DNA of 64,000 nucleotides from positions 4,030,001-4,094,000 of the forward strand of contig NZ_CP043959.1 in NCBI RefSeq assembly GCF_008632955.1, read 5' to 3'. This stretch comes from Streptomyces tendae. Its GTDB lineage: Bacteria > Actinomycetota > Actinomycetes > Streptomycetales > Streptomycetaceae. Below are positions 16,422-26,578 of this stretch, one piece after another. The first letter of the stretch is position 1; each line of letters starts with the position of its first letter. The notes beneath the pieces were generated by a model. It did no database searches. It saw only the letters and a list, made by a program, of their open reading frames with translations, and was not told where the DNA came from. The position numbers were made by a program, and so were the translations under genes.

Positions 16422-18518
16422 ATGTCCACTTCCACCGTGGCGCCCCACCGTGGCGCGCCGACGGGTCACCACCCTGAAGGCCGCACCGGCGCGGGCCTGT
16501 TCGACCCGGGGCAGCTGGTGAAGTCGCTGCCGGACGCGTTCCGCAAGCTCGATCCGCGGGTGATGGTCAAGTCCCCCGTGATGTTCGTGGTCCTCGTGGG
16601 CTCCGTCCTGACGACGGTCTTCTCCTTCACCGACCCGGGCGACTGGTTCGGCTGGACGATCAGCGCCTGGCTGTGGCTGACCGTCATCTTCGCGAATCTG
16701 GCGGAGGCGGTCGCCGAGGGCCGCGGCAAGGCGCAGGCCGACACCCTGCGCAAGGCCAGGACCGACACCGTGGCGCGGCGACTCGGCGGGGACGGCAGGC
16801 CGGAGGAGCGCGTGCCGGGTACCCGTCTGAGGATCGGCGACCTGGTCGTCTGCGAGACGGGAGACGTGATCCCCGGCGACGGCGACGTCGTCGAGGGGGT
16901 CGCGAGCGTCGACGAGTCGGCGATCACCGGTGAGTCGGCGCCCGTCATCCGTGAGTCCGGCGGTGACCGCAGCGCCGTCACCGGAGGCACGAAGGTGCTG
17001 TCCGACCGGATCGTCGTCAGGATCACGACGAAGCCGGGGGAGACCTTCATCGACCGGATGATCGGCCTGGTGGAGGGGGCGGCCCGGCAGAAGACGCCCA
17101 ACGAGATCGCGCTGAACATCCTGCTCGCGTCGCTGACGGTCGCCTTCCTGCTCGCGGTGGCGACCCTGCCGCCGTTCGCCGACTACGCGGGCTCCGCACT
17201 GAGCATGGTCGTGCTGGTGGCCCTGCTGGTCTGTCTGATCCCGACCACGATCGGAGCGCTGCTCTCCGCGATCGGCATCGCGGGCATGGATCGTCTGGTG
17301 CAGCGCAACGTACTGGCGATGTCGGGACGTGCGGTCGAGGCGGCCGGTGACGTCTCCACGCTGCTGCTCGACAAGACCGGCACCATCACCCTCGGCAACC
17401 GGCAGGCGTCCGAGTTCGTGCCGGTGCGCGGGACGACCGAGGCCGAGGTCGCCGACGCCGCGCAGCTGTCGTCGCTGGCCGACGGGACGCCCGAGGGCCG
17501 CTCGGTCGTCGTGCTCGCCAAGGAGAGGTACGGGCTGCGCGAGCGGCACCAGGGCGAGCTGGCGGGCGCCCGGTGGACCGAGTTCAGCGCGCAGACCCGC
17601 ATGTCGGGTGTGGACCTCGACGGCCGCAGCATCCGCAAGGGCGCGGCCGGTGCGGTCATCGCCTGGGTCGAGGAACGCGGCGGCCAGGTCACCGAGGACG
17701 CCGCCACCGTCGCCGGCCGCATCTCGGAAGCCGGCGGCACCCCGCTGCTGGTCGCCGTCGAGGACACCGACGGCGTCCGGGTCCTGGGTGTCGTCCACCT
17801 CAAGGACGTCGTCAAGCACGGCATGCGGGAGCGGTTCCAGGAGCTGCGCCGCATGGGCATAAGGACCGTCATGATCACCGGCGACAACCCGCTGACGGCC
17901 AGGGCGATCGCCGAGGAGGCGGGCGTCGACGACTTCCTCGCGGAGGCGACCCCCGAGGACAAGATGGCACTGATCAAGCGGGAGCAGGCGGGCGGCAAGC
18001 TGGTCGCGATGACCGGTGACGGTACGAACGACGCGCCGGCCCTCGCCCAGGCGGACGTCGGCGTCGCGATGAACACCGGTACGTCGGCCGCCAAGGAGGC
18101 CGGCAACATGGTCGACCTCGACTCCGACCCGACCAAACTCATCGACATCGTGGAGATCGGCAAGCAGCTGCTGATCACGCGCGGTGCGCTGACGACGTTC
18201 TCCGTCGCCAACGACGTCGCGAAGTACTTCGCGATCATTCCGGCACTGTTCGCGGCCGTCCACCCGGGCCTGGACAAGCTCAACATCATGGGCCTGTCCT
18301 CGCCGGACTCGGCGATCCTGTCCGCGGTGATCTTCAACGCCCTCGTCATTATCGCGCTGGTCCCGCTGGCCCTCAGGGGCGTGCGGTACCGGCCGGGCAG
18401 CGCCGACACACTGCTGCGCCGCAACCTCGCCGTCTACGGCCTCGGCGGCCTGATCGCGCCGTTCGTCGGCATCAAGATCATTGACCTGCTCGTCTCCCTC
18501 ATCCCCGGAATCGGCTGA
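16422..18518 (+). CDS. kdpB: Potassium-transporting ATPase subunit B
   Basis: 698 residues from the ATG at 16422, chosen because AGAGGACTCC precedes it; an ATG at 16389 overlapping the kdpA stop would add 11 residues. It is a P-type ATPase: actuator TGES (SAITGESAPV), phosphorylation motif DKTGTITLGN, nucleotide-binding KGAAG, and hinge MTGDGTNDAPALAQADVGVAMN. It drives potassium uptake by ATP hydrolysis together with KdpA and KdpC. Confidence 0.97.
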   Translation: MSTSTVAPHRGAPTGHHPEGRTGAGLFDPGQLVKSLPDAFRKLDPRVMVKSPVMFVVLVGSVLTTVFSFTDPGDWFGWTISAWLWLTVIFANLAEAVAEGRGKAQADTLRKARTDTVARRLGGDGRPEERVPGTRLRIGDLVVCETGDVIPGDGDVVEGVASVDESAITGESAPVIRESGGDRSAVTGGTKVLSDRIVVRITTKPGETFIDRMIGLVEGAARQKTPNEIALNILLASLTVAFLLAVATLPPFADYAGSALSMVVLVALLVCLIPTTIGALLSAIGIAGMDRLVQRNVLAMSGRAVEAAGDVSTLLLDKTGTITLGNRQASEFVPVRGTTEAEVADAAQLSSLADGTPEGRSVVVLAKERYGLRERHQGELAGARWTEFSAQTRMSGVDLDGRSIRKGAAGAVIAWVEERGGQVTEDAATVAGRISEAGGTPLLVAVEDTDGVRVLGVVHLKDVVKHGMRERFQELRRMGIRTVMITGDNPLTARAIAEEAGVDDFLAEATPEDKMALIKREQAGGKLVAMTGDGTNDAPALAQADVGVAMNTGTSAAKEAGNMVDLDSDPTKLIDIVEIGKQLLITRGALTTFSVANDVAKYFAIIPALFAAVHPGLDKLNIMGLSSPDSAILSAVIFNALVIIALVPLALRGVRYRPGSADTLLRRNLAVYGLGGLIAPFVGIKIIDLLVSLIPGIG

Positions 18519-18523
18519 TCGCC

Positions 18524-19192
18524 ATGACCAACTCCCTGACGAACACCGCACGGTTGCTCGGGGCGGGCCTGCGGGCCCTGCTCGTGCTGACCCTGGTGAC
18601 CGGTGTCCTCTACCCGCTGGTGATCACCGGCATCGCACAAGGGCTGTTCAACGGCAAGGCGAACGGCTCCGACATCACGGCGGACGGCAAGGTCGTCGGC
18701 TCGTCCCTCATAGGGCAGCCCTACAACCTGCCGCTGGGCAAGGGTGAGGAGACCCCGGCGCCCGACCTCACATGGTTCCAGGGCCGCCCGCAGAACGGCC
18801 TGGGCACCAACAGCGTCAACACCCAGTACAAGCTCGTCCTGTCCGGCGCCACGAACCGGTCCGGCGACAACGAAGAGCTCATCCAATGGGTGAAGGACGC
18901 CAAGGCCGCCGTCGTGAAGGTCAACTCCACCGCCGGCCACACGGTCGAGCCGTCCGAGGTGCCCGCCGACGCGGTCACCTCCTCAGGCTCCGGACTGGAC
19001 CCGGACATCTCCCCGCAGTACGCGCACCTCCAGGTCCACAGGATCGCCGAGAGGAACGGCCTGCCCGTCGCCGAGGTCCAGTCGCTCGTCGACGAGCACA
19101 CCGAGGGCCGCACCCTCGGCTTCATGGGCGAGCCCCGCGTGAACGTCCTGGAGCTCAACACCGCCCTCAAGGCACTCCTTGCCAAGAGCTGA
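18524..19192 (+). CDS. kdpC: Potassium-transporting ATPase subunit C
   Basis: 222 residues: an N-terminal membrane helix (ALLVLTLVTGVLYPLVITGIAQ), then the typical KdpC body with GSSLIGQPYN, TWFQGRPQ and SGSGLDPDISPQYAHLQVHRIAERNGL. KdpC binds near KdpB and raises its ATP affinity. The gene is followed by two tandem hairpins before kdpE, so the pump genes and the sensor genes may be expressed at different levels. Confidence 0.96.
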   Translation: MTNSLTNTARLLGAGLRALLVLTLVTGVLYPLVITGIAQGLFNGKANGSDITADGKVVGSSLIGQPYNLPLGKGEETPAPDLTWFQGRPQNGLGTNSVNTQYKLVLSGATNRSGDNEELIQWVKDAKAAVVKVNSTAGHTVEPSEVPADAVTSSGSGLDPDISPQYAHLQVHRIAERNGLPVAEVQSLVDEHTEGRTLGFMGEPRVNVLELNTALKALLAKS

Positions 19193-19201
19193 GGGCTCGG
19201 C

Positions 19202-19282
19202 GGAGCCGGCGGCGCGGAACACCCCGCCTCCGCCGGCTCCGACAGCGCCGTGCGTGCCGGCCTTCCCGCCGGCACGCACGGC
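19202..19282 (+). terminator. Tandem hairpins between kdpC and kdpE
   Basis: GGAGCCGGCGG pairs with CCGCCGGCTCC (19202-19240), and a second perfect 15-bp stem starts GCCGTGCGTGCCGGC (19247-19261) and closes at 19282 with a six-base loop. They probably end or attenuate the kdpFABC transcript. Confidence 0.7.
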
Positions 19283-19310
19283 CCGACGTACGACAGGAGA
19301 GCGCACATCC

Positions 19311-19994
19311 ATGACCCGGATGCTCGTGGTGGAGGACGACCCGCAGCTCGCGCGGGCCCTGGTGATCAACCTGCAGGCGCGTCACTACGACGTGGACACC
19401 GCACCCGACGGGGCCACGGCCCTGCGGCTCGCCTCCGCGCGTCCGCCCGACGTCGTCCTGCTCGACCTGGGCCTGCCCGACATGGACGGCGTCGACGTCA
19501 TCAGAGGACTGCGGGGCTGGACCCGGGCACCGATTCTGGTCCTGTCCGCCCGGCAGTCGTCCGGTGAGAAGGTGTCGGCCCTGGATGCCGGCGCGGACGA
19601 CTACGTCACCAAGCCGTTCGGCATGGACGAGCTGCTGGCCCGGCTGCGGGCCGCCGTCCGGCGCGCGGAGGACCTCCCACTCGCCCAGGAGACCTCGCTG
19701 GTCGAGACGGCCGACTTCGTCATCGACCTGCTCGCCAAGAAGGTCGTGAGGGGCGAGCGGGACGTGCGGCTCACCCCGACCGAGTGGCATCTGCTGGAGA
19801 TCCTGGTCACCCATCCGCGCCGGCTCGTCACCCAGCAGCACCTCCTCCACGAGGTCTGGGGCATCTCACGGCACGACAGGACCAACTACCTGCGTGTCTA
19901 CATGGCCCAGTTGCGTCGCAAACTGGAGAAGGACCCTTCCCACCCCCGCTATCTGATCACCGAGCCCGGCATGGGCTATCGCTTCGAAGCATGA
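19311..19994 (+). CDS. kdpE: Response regulator KdpE
   Basis: 227 residues from the ATG at 19311 (AGGAGAG upstream). The receiver domain has the acidic pair VVEDDPQ, the phosphoacceptor in VVLLDLGLPDMDG, and the lysine in DYVTKPFG. The C-terminal half is an OmpR winged helix (LTPTEWHLLEILVTHPRRLVTQQHLL, in two parts). It activates kdpFABC under potassium limitation or osmotic stress. Here it precedes kdpD, the order seen in actinobacteria. Confidence 0.93.
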   Translation: MTRMLVVEDDPQLARALVINLQARHYDVDTAPDGATALRLASARPPDVVLLDLGLPDMDGVDVIRGLRGWTRAPILVLSARQSSGEKVSALDAGADDYVTKPFGMDELLARLRAAVRRAEDLPLAQETSLVETADFVIDLLAKKVVRGERDVRLTPTEWHLLEILVTHPRRLVTQQHLLHEVWGISRHDRTNYLRVYMAQLRRKLEKDPSHPRYLITEPGMGYRFEA

Positions 19995-20006
19995 CCGAGG
20001 GACGAC

Positions 20007-22547
20007 ATGGCACGCGGCAAGCTCCGGATCTACCTCGGCGCGGCACCCGGCGTCGGCAAGACCTACGCGATGCTGTCGGAGGCGCACCGCCGCATCGAAC
20101 GCGGTACCGACTGCGTGGTCGCTTTCGTGGAGCACCACCATCGGCCGCGCACCGAGGTGATGCTCCACGGCCTCGAACAGGTGCCCCGCAGGGAGCTCGG
20201 GTACCGGGGCGCCACGTTCACCGAGATGGACGTGGACGCCGTCCTGCGCCGCGCGCCGAGGGTGGCCCTGGTCGACGAGCTGGCCCACACCAACGTGCCG
20301 GGCTCCCGCAACGCCAAGCGCTGGCAGGACGTCGAGGAACTGCTCGCCGCCGGCATCGACGTGGTGTCGACCGTCAACATCCAGCACCTCGAGTCGCTGG
20401 GCGACGTGGTCGAGTCGATCACCGGGGTGCGGCAGCGCGAGACCGTCCCCGACGAGGTCGTCCGGCGTGCCGACCAGATAGAGCTGGTCGACATGTCGCC
20501 GCAGGCGCTGCGCCGCCGCATGGCGCACGGCAACATCTACACGCCGGGCAAGGTCGACGCGGCCCTGTCCAACTACTTCCGTCCCGGCAACCTCACCGCG
20601 TTGCGTGAACTCGCCCTCCTGTGGGTGGCCGACCGGGTCGACGCCTACCTGACCGAATACCGCAGCGAGCACCATGTCTCGGCCATCTGGGGCTCCCGCG
20701 AACGGATCGTGGTCGGTCTGACCGGCGGTCCGGAGGGACGCACCCTGATCCGGCGCGCCGTCCGGCTGGCCGAGAAGGGAGCGGGCGGCCAGGTCATGGC
20801 CGTCTACATATCCCGCAGCGACGGACTCACCGCCGCCTCCCCGAGCGAGCTGGCCCTCCAGCGCACCCTGGTCGAGGACCTCGGCGGCACCTTCCACCAC
20901 GTCGTCGGAGACGACATACCGGCCGCCCTCCTCGACTTCGCCCGCGGAGTGAACGCCACCCAGATCGTCCTCGGTGCCTCCCGGCGCAGGAGCTGGCAGT
21001 ACGTCCTCGGGCCGGGCGTCGGCGCCACCGTCGCCCGTGAATCCGGTCCCGACCTCGACGTCCACCTCGTCACGCACGACGAGATGGGCAAGGGCCGCGG
21101 ACTGCCGGTGGCGCGCCGGGCACACCTCGGGCGACCCCGGGTGCTCAGTGCGTGGCTGGTCGGCGTACTCGGCCCCGTCCTGCTCACCCTTCTCCTCACC
21201 GGCGCCGTACCCGACGCCGGCCTGGCCAACGACATGCTGCTGCTCCTGACGCTGACGGTGGCGGCAGCCCTGCTGGGCGGGCTCTGGCCGGCGCTCGCCT
21301 CCGCGATGGCCGGTTCACTGCTGCTCAACTGGTACTTCACCCCGCCCGTGCGCACCCTGACCGTCGCCGACCCGAAGAACATCCTCGCCATTCTGGTCTT
21401 CGTCGGGGTGGCCGTGTCCGTGGCGTCCGTGGTGGACCTCGCGGCACGCCGCACCCACCAGGCCGCCCGGCTGCGCGCCGAGTCGGAGATCCTCTCCTTC
21501 CTCGCGGGCAGCGTCCTGCGCGGCGAGACGAGTCTCGACGAACTGCTGCAACGGGTCCGCGAGACCTTCGGCATGGAATCGGTGGCGCTGCTGGAGCGGG
21601 AGAGCGACGTGGCGCCCTGGACCTGTGCCGGCTACGCGGGCCTACGCCCCTGCGCCACACCCGACGAGGCGGACGTCGACGTGCCGGTCGGCGACCACAT
21701 GGCCCTCGCCCTGTCCGGCCGCGTCCTGCCGGCCGAGGACCGTCGGGTGCTGGCCGCCTTCGCCGCCCAGGCGGCGGTGACCGTGGACCGCCGGCGCCTG
21801 CGGCAGGAGGCCGACCGGGCCAAGCAACTCGCCGAGGGCAACCGGATCCGCACCGCCCTCCTCGCCGCCGTCAGCCATGACCTGCGCACCCCCCTGGCCG
21901 GCATCAAGGCCGCCGTCACCTCACTGCGCTCCGACGACGTCGCATGGTCCGAGGCGGACGAGGCGGAGCTGCTGGAGGCCATCGAGGAAGGCGCCGACCG
22001 CCTCGACCACCTGGTCGGCAACCTGCTCGACATGTCCCGCCTCCAGACCGGCACCGTCACCCCGATCATCCGGGAGACCGACCTGGACGAGGTCATCCCG
22101 ATGGCGCTCGGCGGCGTTCCCGAGGACAGCGTGGACCTGGACATCCCCGAATCCCTGCCCATGGTGGACGTCGACCGCGGCCTGCTGGAACGCTCGGTCG
22201 CCAATGTCGTCGAGAACGCCGTGAAGTACGCCCCGCCGGGGGAGCGCGTGCTGGTCGCCGCCAGCGCCATGGCCGACCGGGTGGAGGTCCGGGTCGTCGA
22301 CCGCGGCCCTGGTGTCCCGGACGAAGCGAAACCCCGCATCTTCGAGCCCTTCCAACGCTACGGCGACACGCCTCGCGGCAACGGCGTCGGCCTCGGCCTC
22401 GCGGTCGCACGTGGCTTCGCCGAGGCCATCGGCGGCAGCCTGCACGCCGAGGACACACCCGGTGGTGGCCTGACCATGGTCCTCGCCCTGCCGACGGCAT
22501 CGCGGCGGGGTGCGCGGCAGCCGGGTCGTTCGGAGGCGCCGGCCTGA
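20007..22547 (+). CDS. kdpD: Sensor histidine kinase KdpD
   Basis: 846 residues. The N-terminal KdpD domain has the Walker A GAAPGVGKTYAML and Walker B region VALVDELAHTNVPGS; a USP-like domain follows (residues about 230-360). Four close membrane helices lie near residues 390-490, then a GAF-like region, the HisKA H-box AVSHDLRTPLAGIKA, and the ATPase N, G1 and G2 boxes (NVVENAVKYAP, VVDRGPGVPD, GVGLGLAVARG). It senses potassium and turgor signals and phosphorylates KdpE. It starts 12 bases after kdpE. Confidence 0.95.
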   Translation: MARGKLRIYLGAAPGVGKTYAMLSEAHRRIERGTDCVVAFVEHHHRPRTEVMLHGLEQVPRRELGYRGATFTEMDVDAVLRRAPRVALVDELAHTNVPGSRNAKRWQDVEELLAAGIDVVSTVNIQHLESLGDVVESITGVRQRETVPDEVVRRADQIELVDMSPQALRRRMAHGNIYTPGKVDAALSNYFRPGNLTALRELALLWVADRVDAYLTEYRSEHHVSAIWGSRERIVVGLTGGPEGRTLIRRAVRLAEKGAGGQVMAVYISRSDGLTAASPSELALQRTLVEDLGGTFHHVVGDDIPAALLDFARGVNATQIVLGASRRRSWQYVLGPGVGATVARESGPDLDVHLVTHDEMGKGRGLPVARRAHLGRPRVLSAWLVGVLGPVLLTLLLTGAVPDAGLANDMLLLLTLTVAAALLGGLWPALASAMAGSLLLNWYFTPPVRTLTVADPKNILAILVFVGVAVSVASVVDLAARRTHQAARLRAESEILSFLAGSVLRGETSLDELLQRVRETFGMESVALLERESDVAPWTCAGYAGLRPCATPDEADVDVPVGDHMALALSGRVLPAEDRRVLAAFAAQAAVTVDRRRLRQEADRAKQLAEGNRIRTALLAAVSHDLRTPLAGIKAAVTSLRSDDVAWSEADEAELLEAIEEGADRLDHLVGNLLDMSRLQTGTVTPIIRETDLDEVIPMALGGVPEDSVDLDIPESLPMVDVDRGLLERSVANVVENAVKYAPPGERVLVAASAMADRVEVRVVDRGPGVPDEAKPRIFEPFQRYGDTPRGNGVGLGLAVARGFAEAIGGSLHAEDTPGGGLTMVLALPTASRRGARQPGRSEAPA

Positions 22548-22930
22548 CGTGCTCAGGCTTCCGATCGCCCGGTCTCGACGTGTCTCCCGCCACGACAGGT
22601 GTCCAGCCGGAGCCGGCGGCGTCGCGGTGACGTAGGTCCCCGGCCATTCCGGCGGACACGGCAGTACCGCGACGCCGGGCGCACGATCCCGGCCGGCGCT
22701 CCCGTACACATCGCGGCAGCCGCCCGGGCGGACACGAAGGAGTCGAGCACGGTCCGACCCCGCCTGACCACCGATCAGGCCCGACCGCCGACGCCCGCCT
22801 CCGAGGCGAGCCGGTCAGCGGAAGGACGCTTCCCGGAGCGATGCCTCGACGTGGCGAGTGTCCAGCGGATGCGGCCGACGGGTGGGCGGCCGAGGCTGGG
22901 GAGGTACGGAGTTCGTGGTGGAGGAGCGAC
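22548..22930. other. Intergenic region, no gene recognised
   Basis: About 380 bases after kdpD. No reading frame has a ribosome site and a coherent protein. It carries the promoter of the following oxidoreductase gene. Confidence 0.45.
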
Positions 22931-24319
22931 ATGGCACAGGAAGACACCGGCGTGGAAGACGTGGACCTCCTCGTCGTCGGAGGCGGCAAGGGCGGCAAGA
23001 CGCTCGCCATGGACATGGCCCGCAGCGGCGGGCGGGTGGCCATGGTGGAGCGCGGCATGATCGGCGGTACGTGCATCAACGTGGCATGCATCCCCACCAA
23101 GACCCTGGTGACCAGCGCCAGGCTCCTCGACAGTCTGAGCCGGGCGGAACAGGTCGGTGTCCGCGCCGGCAAACCCGTGGCCGACCTGACACTCCTGCGT
23201 GAGCACAAGGACGGCGTGGTGGCAGGCATGGTGGACCTCAACCACCGGCAGTTCCTCGACAGCGGTATGGACTTCGTCCTGGGAACCGCCCGCTTCACCG
23301 GCGAACGCACCGTGCGGGTCGAACTGAACGACGGAGGCACCCGAGTCCTGCGGGGCAAGGACGTGGTGATCAACACCGGCACGACACCCGCGATGCCGGA
23401 CATCCCCGGGATCGCCGAGGCCGGGCCCCTCACCAGTGAGACGCTCCTGCACCTGGACCGCATCCCCGAACACCTTGTCGTGATCGGCGGCGGTTACGTG
23501 GGACTGGAGTTCGCCCACATGTTCGCCGCTTTCGGCAGCCGGGTCACGATACTGCACCGCGGCGAGCGGGTGCTGCCCCGGGAGGACCCGGACGTCTCCG
23601 AGGCGGTGGCAGGGTTCCTCGCGGACGCCGGCGTACGACTGCACACGCGCGTCACCCTCACCGAGGTGTCGCGCGGCCCGTCCGGCATGACCGTACGGCT
23701 GAGCGACGGGACGGAGGTGACCGGCACGGACGTGCTGGTGGCCGTCGGCCGGGAGCCGGTGACCAGGGAACTCGACCTCGACGCGGCAGGTGTACGCACG
23801 GACGCTCGCGGCTTCGTGAAGGTCGACGACCGGCTGGCGACATCGGCGCCGCGCACGTGGGCGGTGGGCGACGTCGCGGGCAGCCCTCAGTTCACGCACG
23901 TCTCGCTCGACGACTACCGCATCGTCAAGGCGAACATCGCCGGCGCCGACCGGCGGACCACAGGACGGCTGGTGCCCTGGAACGTCTTCACCACCCCCGA
24001 ACTGGCCCGGGTCGGCATGACCGAGACCGAGGCCCGGGCAGCCGGCCACGACGTGCGCGTCGCGCGCATGCCGGTGGCCGCCGTTCCACGCGCTCGCACG
24101 CTGCGGGACACCCGGGGCGTCTGGAAGGCCGTCGTCGACCGGGACAGCGACCGGATCCTGGGCGTGGCCCTGCTCGGCCCGGACGCGTCGGAGGTGATGA
24201 CCGTCGTGCAGACCGCCATGCTCACGGGCGCCCCGTACACGCTGCTCAGGGACTCGATCATCGCCCATCCCACCATGGCGGAGGGGCTGAACATGCTGTT
24301 CAACGCCCTGAGCGACTGA
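22931..24319 (+). CDS. Pyridine nucleotide-disulfide oxidoreductase (mercuric reductase / lipoamide dehydrogenase-like)
   Basis: 462 residues from the ATG at 22931 (GGAGGAGCGAC upstream). FAD-binding starts DLLVVGGGKGGKTLAMDMA; the redox disulfide is GGTCINVACIPTKTL (C-x4-C). NAD(P)H binding is HLVVIGGGYVGLEFAHMF, and the second FAD stretch is TWAVGDVAG. The dimerisation domain ends ADGLN-like (MAEGLNMLFNAL) but lacks the HAHPTL histidine pair of lipoamide dehydrogenase, reading IIAHPTMAEG instead, and has no C-terminal cysteine pair of mercuric reductase. A general flavin disulfide reductase of unknown substrate is the safest call. Confidence 0.85.
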   Translation: MAQEDTGVEDVDLLVVGGGKGGKTLAMDMARSGGRVAMVERGMIGGTCINVACIPTKTLVTSARLLDSLSRAEQVGVRAGKPVADLTLLREHKDGVVAGMVDLNHRQFLDSGMDFVLGTARFTGERTVRVELNDGGTRVLRGKDVVINTGTTPAMPDIPGIAEAGPLTSETLLHLDRIPEHLVVIGGGYVGLEFAHMFAAFGSRVTILHRGERVLPREDPDVSEAVAGFLADAGVRLHTRVTLTEVSRGPSGMTVRLSDGTEVTGTDVLVAVGREPVTRELDLDAAGVRTDARGFVKVDDRLATSAPRTWAVGDVAGSPQFTHVSLDDYRIVKANIAGADRRTTGRLVPWNVFTTPELARVGMTETEARAAGHDVRVARMPVAAVPRARTLRDTRGVWKAVVDRDSDRILGVALLGPDASEVMTVVQTAMLTGAPYTLLRDSIIAHPTMAEGLNMLFNALSD

Positions 24320-24528
24320 TCCTGCGGGGCAGGGGTGCGAGTGCGACCACGGGTGCCCGGTGGCCGTGGACCTACTCGCCTGGAGGCGCACCGGACGGCG
24401 CGAGGCGCGCATCGAGGTCCTGGGCCCACGCCGACGGCCAACAGGCGCGGCCCTCGGCGTCGCTCCGGTGCCGCACCGTGCGTGCCGGAGGCCGATCCCG
24501 CCACGATCCATCCTTCCCGTATCGCGGC

Positions 24529-26166
24529 TCAGACTCCATGCCGACGGGTGACCTCCTTGTACTCGTCCACTGTCGGCTTGGGAACCTGTGTGCCCGGTCC
24601 GTAGAAGCCGCGGCTGAGTTTGACGCGCAGGCGCTGGGCGAGGCCGGTCGCGCGACCGTCGGCGTTCTGTACGGGCGCGGCAGGCAAGGGGTGGTACTGC
24701 TCGTGCGCCGTCAGGGCATGGAGACGCGCCTGGCTGAGCGGCTCGTGAACCTCGACGTACTCGCCGTTCCCGAGGCGCTTGATGACGCCGCTCTCGCGAC
24801 CGTGCAGGACCTTGTCCCGGTCGCGGCGCTGCAGCCCCAGCGCCCACCGTTTGGTGACCACGAAGACCGCCGGCGGTGCGACGAACAGCGCGACGCGCAC
24901 GGTCCAGGTGACGGCGTTCACGGAGACGTGCAAGTGGGTGGCGATCACGTCGTTGGCCGCCCCGAACAGGGCCACCGTGTAGACGCTGAGCCAGGCCGCT
25001 CCCAGGGCGGTGCGCACCGGGCGGTTACGTGGGCGGTCCAGGAGATGCTGGTCGCGGTCGTCGCCCGTGACCCAGGCCTCCAGGAAGGGATAGGCGCCCA
25101 TGGCGAGGAAGAGCAGCACTCCGACCAGCAGGGGGAGGAAGTTGTCCAAGGCCAGGGTGTGACCCCAGAAGTCGATCTCCCAGCCGGGCATCACGCGCAG
25201 GAAGCCGTCGGCGACACCCATGTACCAGTCGGGCTGCGACCCGGCGGACACGTGGTCGGGCCGGAAGGGGCCGTAGCTCCAGATCGGGTTGATCTGCGCG
25301 ACGGCGGCCAGGAAGAAGATCACACCGGAGACGAGGAAGAAGTATGCGCTCGCCTTGACCGCGTACACCCGCAGCGGCATACCGACGAGGTTCGAGTTGG
25401 TACGGCCCGGCCCCGGATACTGGGTGTGCCGGTGGCGTACGGCCAGGATGAGATGCGCGACGATCAGGGCGACCATCAGCCCGGGGATGACCAGGATGTG
25501 AACGGTGTTGAAGCGCGCGATCAGGTCGTCGCCGGGGAACTCACCGCCGAAGAGGAAGAACGAAAGGTACGTGCCGACCAAGGGAATCGAGAGGAGCGTG
25601 CCGTTCACGACCTGTAGCCCGGTCCCCGACAACAGGTCGTCGGGCAGGTCGTAGCCGGTCAGACCGGCGAACATGGCCAGCACGAGCAGCAGGAATCCCG
25701 CGACCCAGTTCAGCTCACGCGGCTTGCGGAACGCGCCGGTGAAGAAGACCCGCAGCATGTGCACGAACACTGCGGCGACGAGGATCAACGCGGCCCAGTG
25801 GTGTGCCTGGCGTATGAGCAGGCCGCCGCGCACGTCGAAGGAGAGGTGCAGGGTCGAGTCGAACGCCTCCGACACGAGCCGGCCCCGCAGGGGGACGTAG
25901 CTGCCCTGATAGACCACCAGGTCGGAGGACGGGTGAAAGTACAAGCTCAGATAGACGCCGGTGAGCAGAAGGACGACGAAGCTGTAGAGAGCGATTTCCC
26001 CGAGCATGAACGACCAGTGGTCGGGGAAGGCGAGACGTCGGGCGGAGCCGATGATGCGGCGGTGACCCAGTCGGCCGTCAACCCAGTGGGCGAGCCTCTC
26101 GCCGGAACCCCTGTGCATCGGCCCGGCTGCCGGCCGGGAGTGATCGCCCATCTCTTCACCGTTCAT
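24529..26166 (-). CDS. Stand-alone cytochrome b subunit (QcrB-like)
   Basis: About 545 residues with eight membrane segments. It has the paired haem histidines of cytochrome b (RQAHHWAALILVAAVFVHMLRVFFTG in part; RFNTVHILVIPGLMVALIVAHLIL in part) and the quinol-site motif PDWYMG in place of the usual PEWYFL. The C-terminus extends into a soluble tail with HEQYHPLP. No Rieske protein or cytochrome c gene lies beside it, so it is a second, isolated copy, unlike the housekeeping qcrCAB. The start is uncertain: ATGs at 26166 and 26151 are both possible. Confidence 0.8.
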   Translation of the reverse strand: MNGEEMGDHSRPAAGPMHRGSGERLAHWVDGRLGHRRIIGSARRLAFPDHWSFMLGEIALYSFVVLLLTGVYLSLYFHPSSDLVVYQGSYVPLRGRLVSEAFDSTLHLSFDVRGGLLIRQAHHWAALILVAAVFVHMLRVFFTGAFRKPRELNWVAGFLLLVLAMFAGLTGYDLPDDLLSGTGLQVVNGTLLSIPLVGTYLSFFLFGGEFPGDDLIARFNTVHILVIPGLMVALIVAHLILAVRHRHTQYPGPGRTNSNLVGMPLRVYAVKASAYFFLVSGVIFFLAAVAQINPIWSYGPFRPDHVSAGSQPDWYMGVADGFLRVMPGWEIDFWGHTLALDNFLPLLVGVLLFLAMGAYPFLEAWVTGDDRDQHLLDRPRNRPVRTALGAAWLSVYTVALFGAANDVIATHLHVSVNAVTWTVRVALFVAPPAVFVVTKRWALGLQRRDRDKVLHGRESGVIKRLGNGEYVEVHEPLSQARLHALTAHEQYHPLPAAPVQNADGRATGLAQRLRVKLSRGFYGPGTQVPKPTVDEYKEVTRRHGV

Positions 26167-26578
26167 CCATGCACCACCCGAAGCGCGGCGCGTCATTCCG
26201 ACGCCCGCCGTCCGGCCGGGGCTGCGGGGCCGCGGCATCGACGTGAGGCGAGGAGATCAGTCAGTTCGCAGGTGACGCCGTGGTAGGAGAGCCCGGACGC
26301 TCCCCGTCACAGCACCCTGGGTCCGCGCCCATTCTGTGTCGTTGAGGGGCACGGCGCGCGTTTCGGTGCGCCGCACGAGTCGCGAGCGTGGACAGTTCAG
26401 AAGTTCTCCGCTTCCGCGCGTGTCCACGGGGGCAGCGAGCGTATATCTGACCCGGAGGCCCACACGGACCGGCACACGGTCGAGTGCGGCGTCGATCACC
26501 TTGCGAGGCATCGAGCCGCGGCCGCCAGGTTCGGCAGACGCGCGGTCCGCCACGAGGCGGCCGTACTCATTGTCGCCA
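26167..26578. other. Intergenic region, possible transposase trace
   Basis: About 410 bases without an intact gene. The minus strand near 26260-26350 reads VPLNDTEWARTQ followed by ALLPRRHLR, faintly like the start of IS5-type transposases, but it is too short and unsupported to annotate as a mobile element. Confidence 0.35.

Noticed and set aside
16410..18551. A 713-codon open frame on the minus strand across kdpB
   Set aside because: It mirrors the third-position GC bias of kdpB, has no domain or ribosome site, and the plus-strand gene is beyond doubt.
26257..26350. IS5-type transposase remnant
   Set aside because: Only about a dozen residues look similar and there are no inverted repeats or further transposase motifs.
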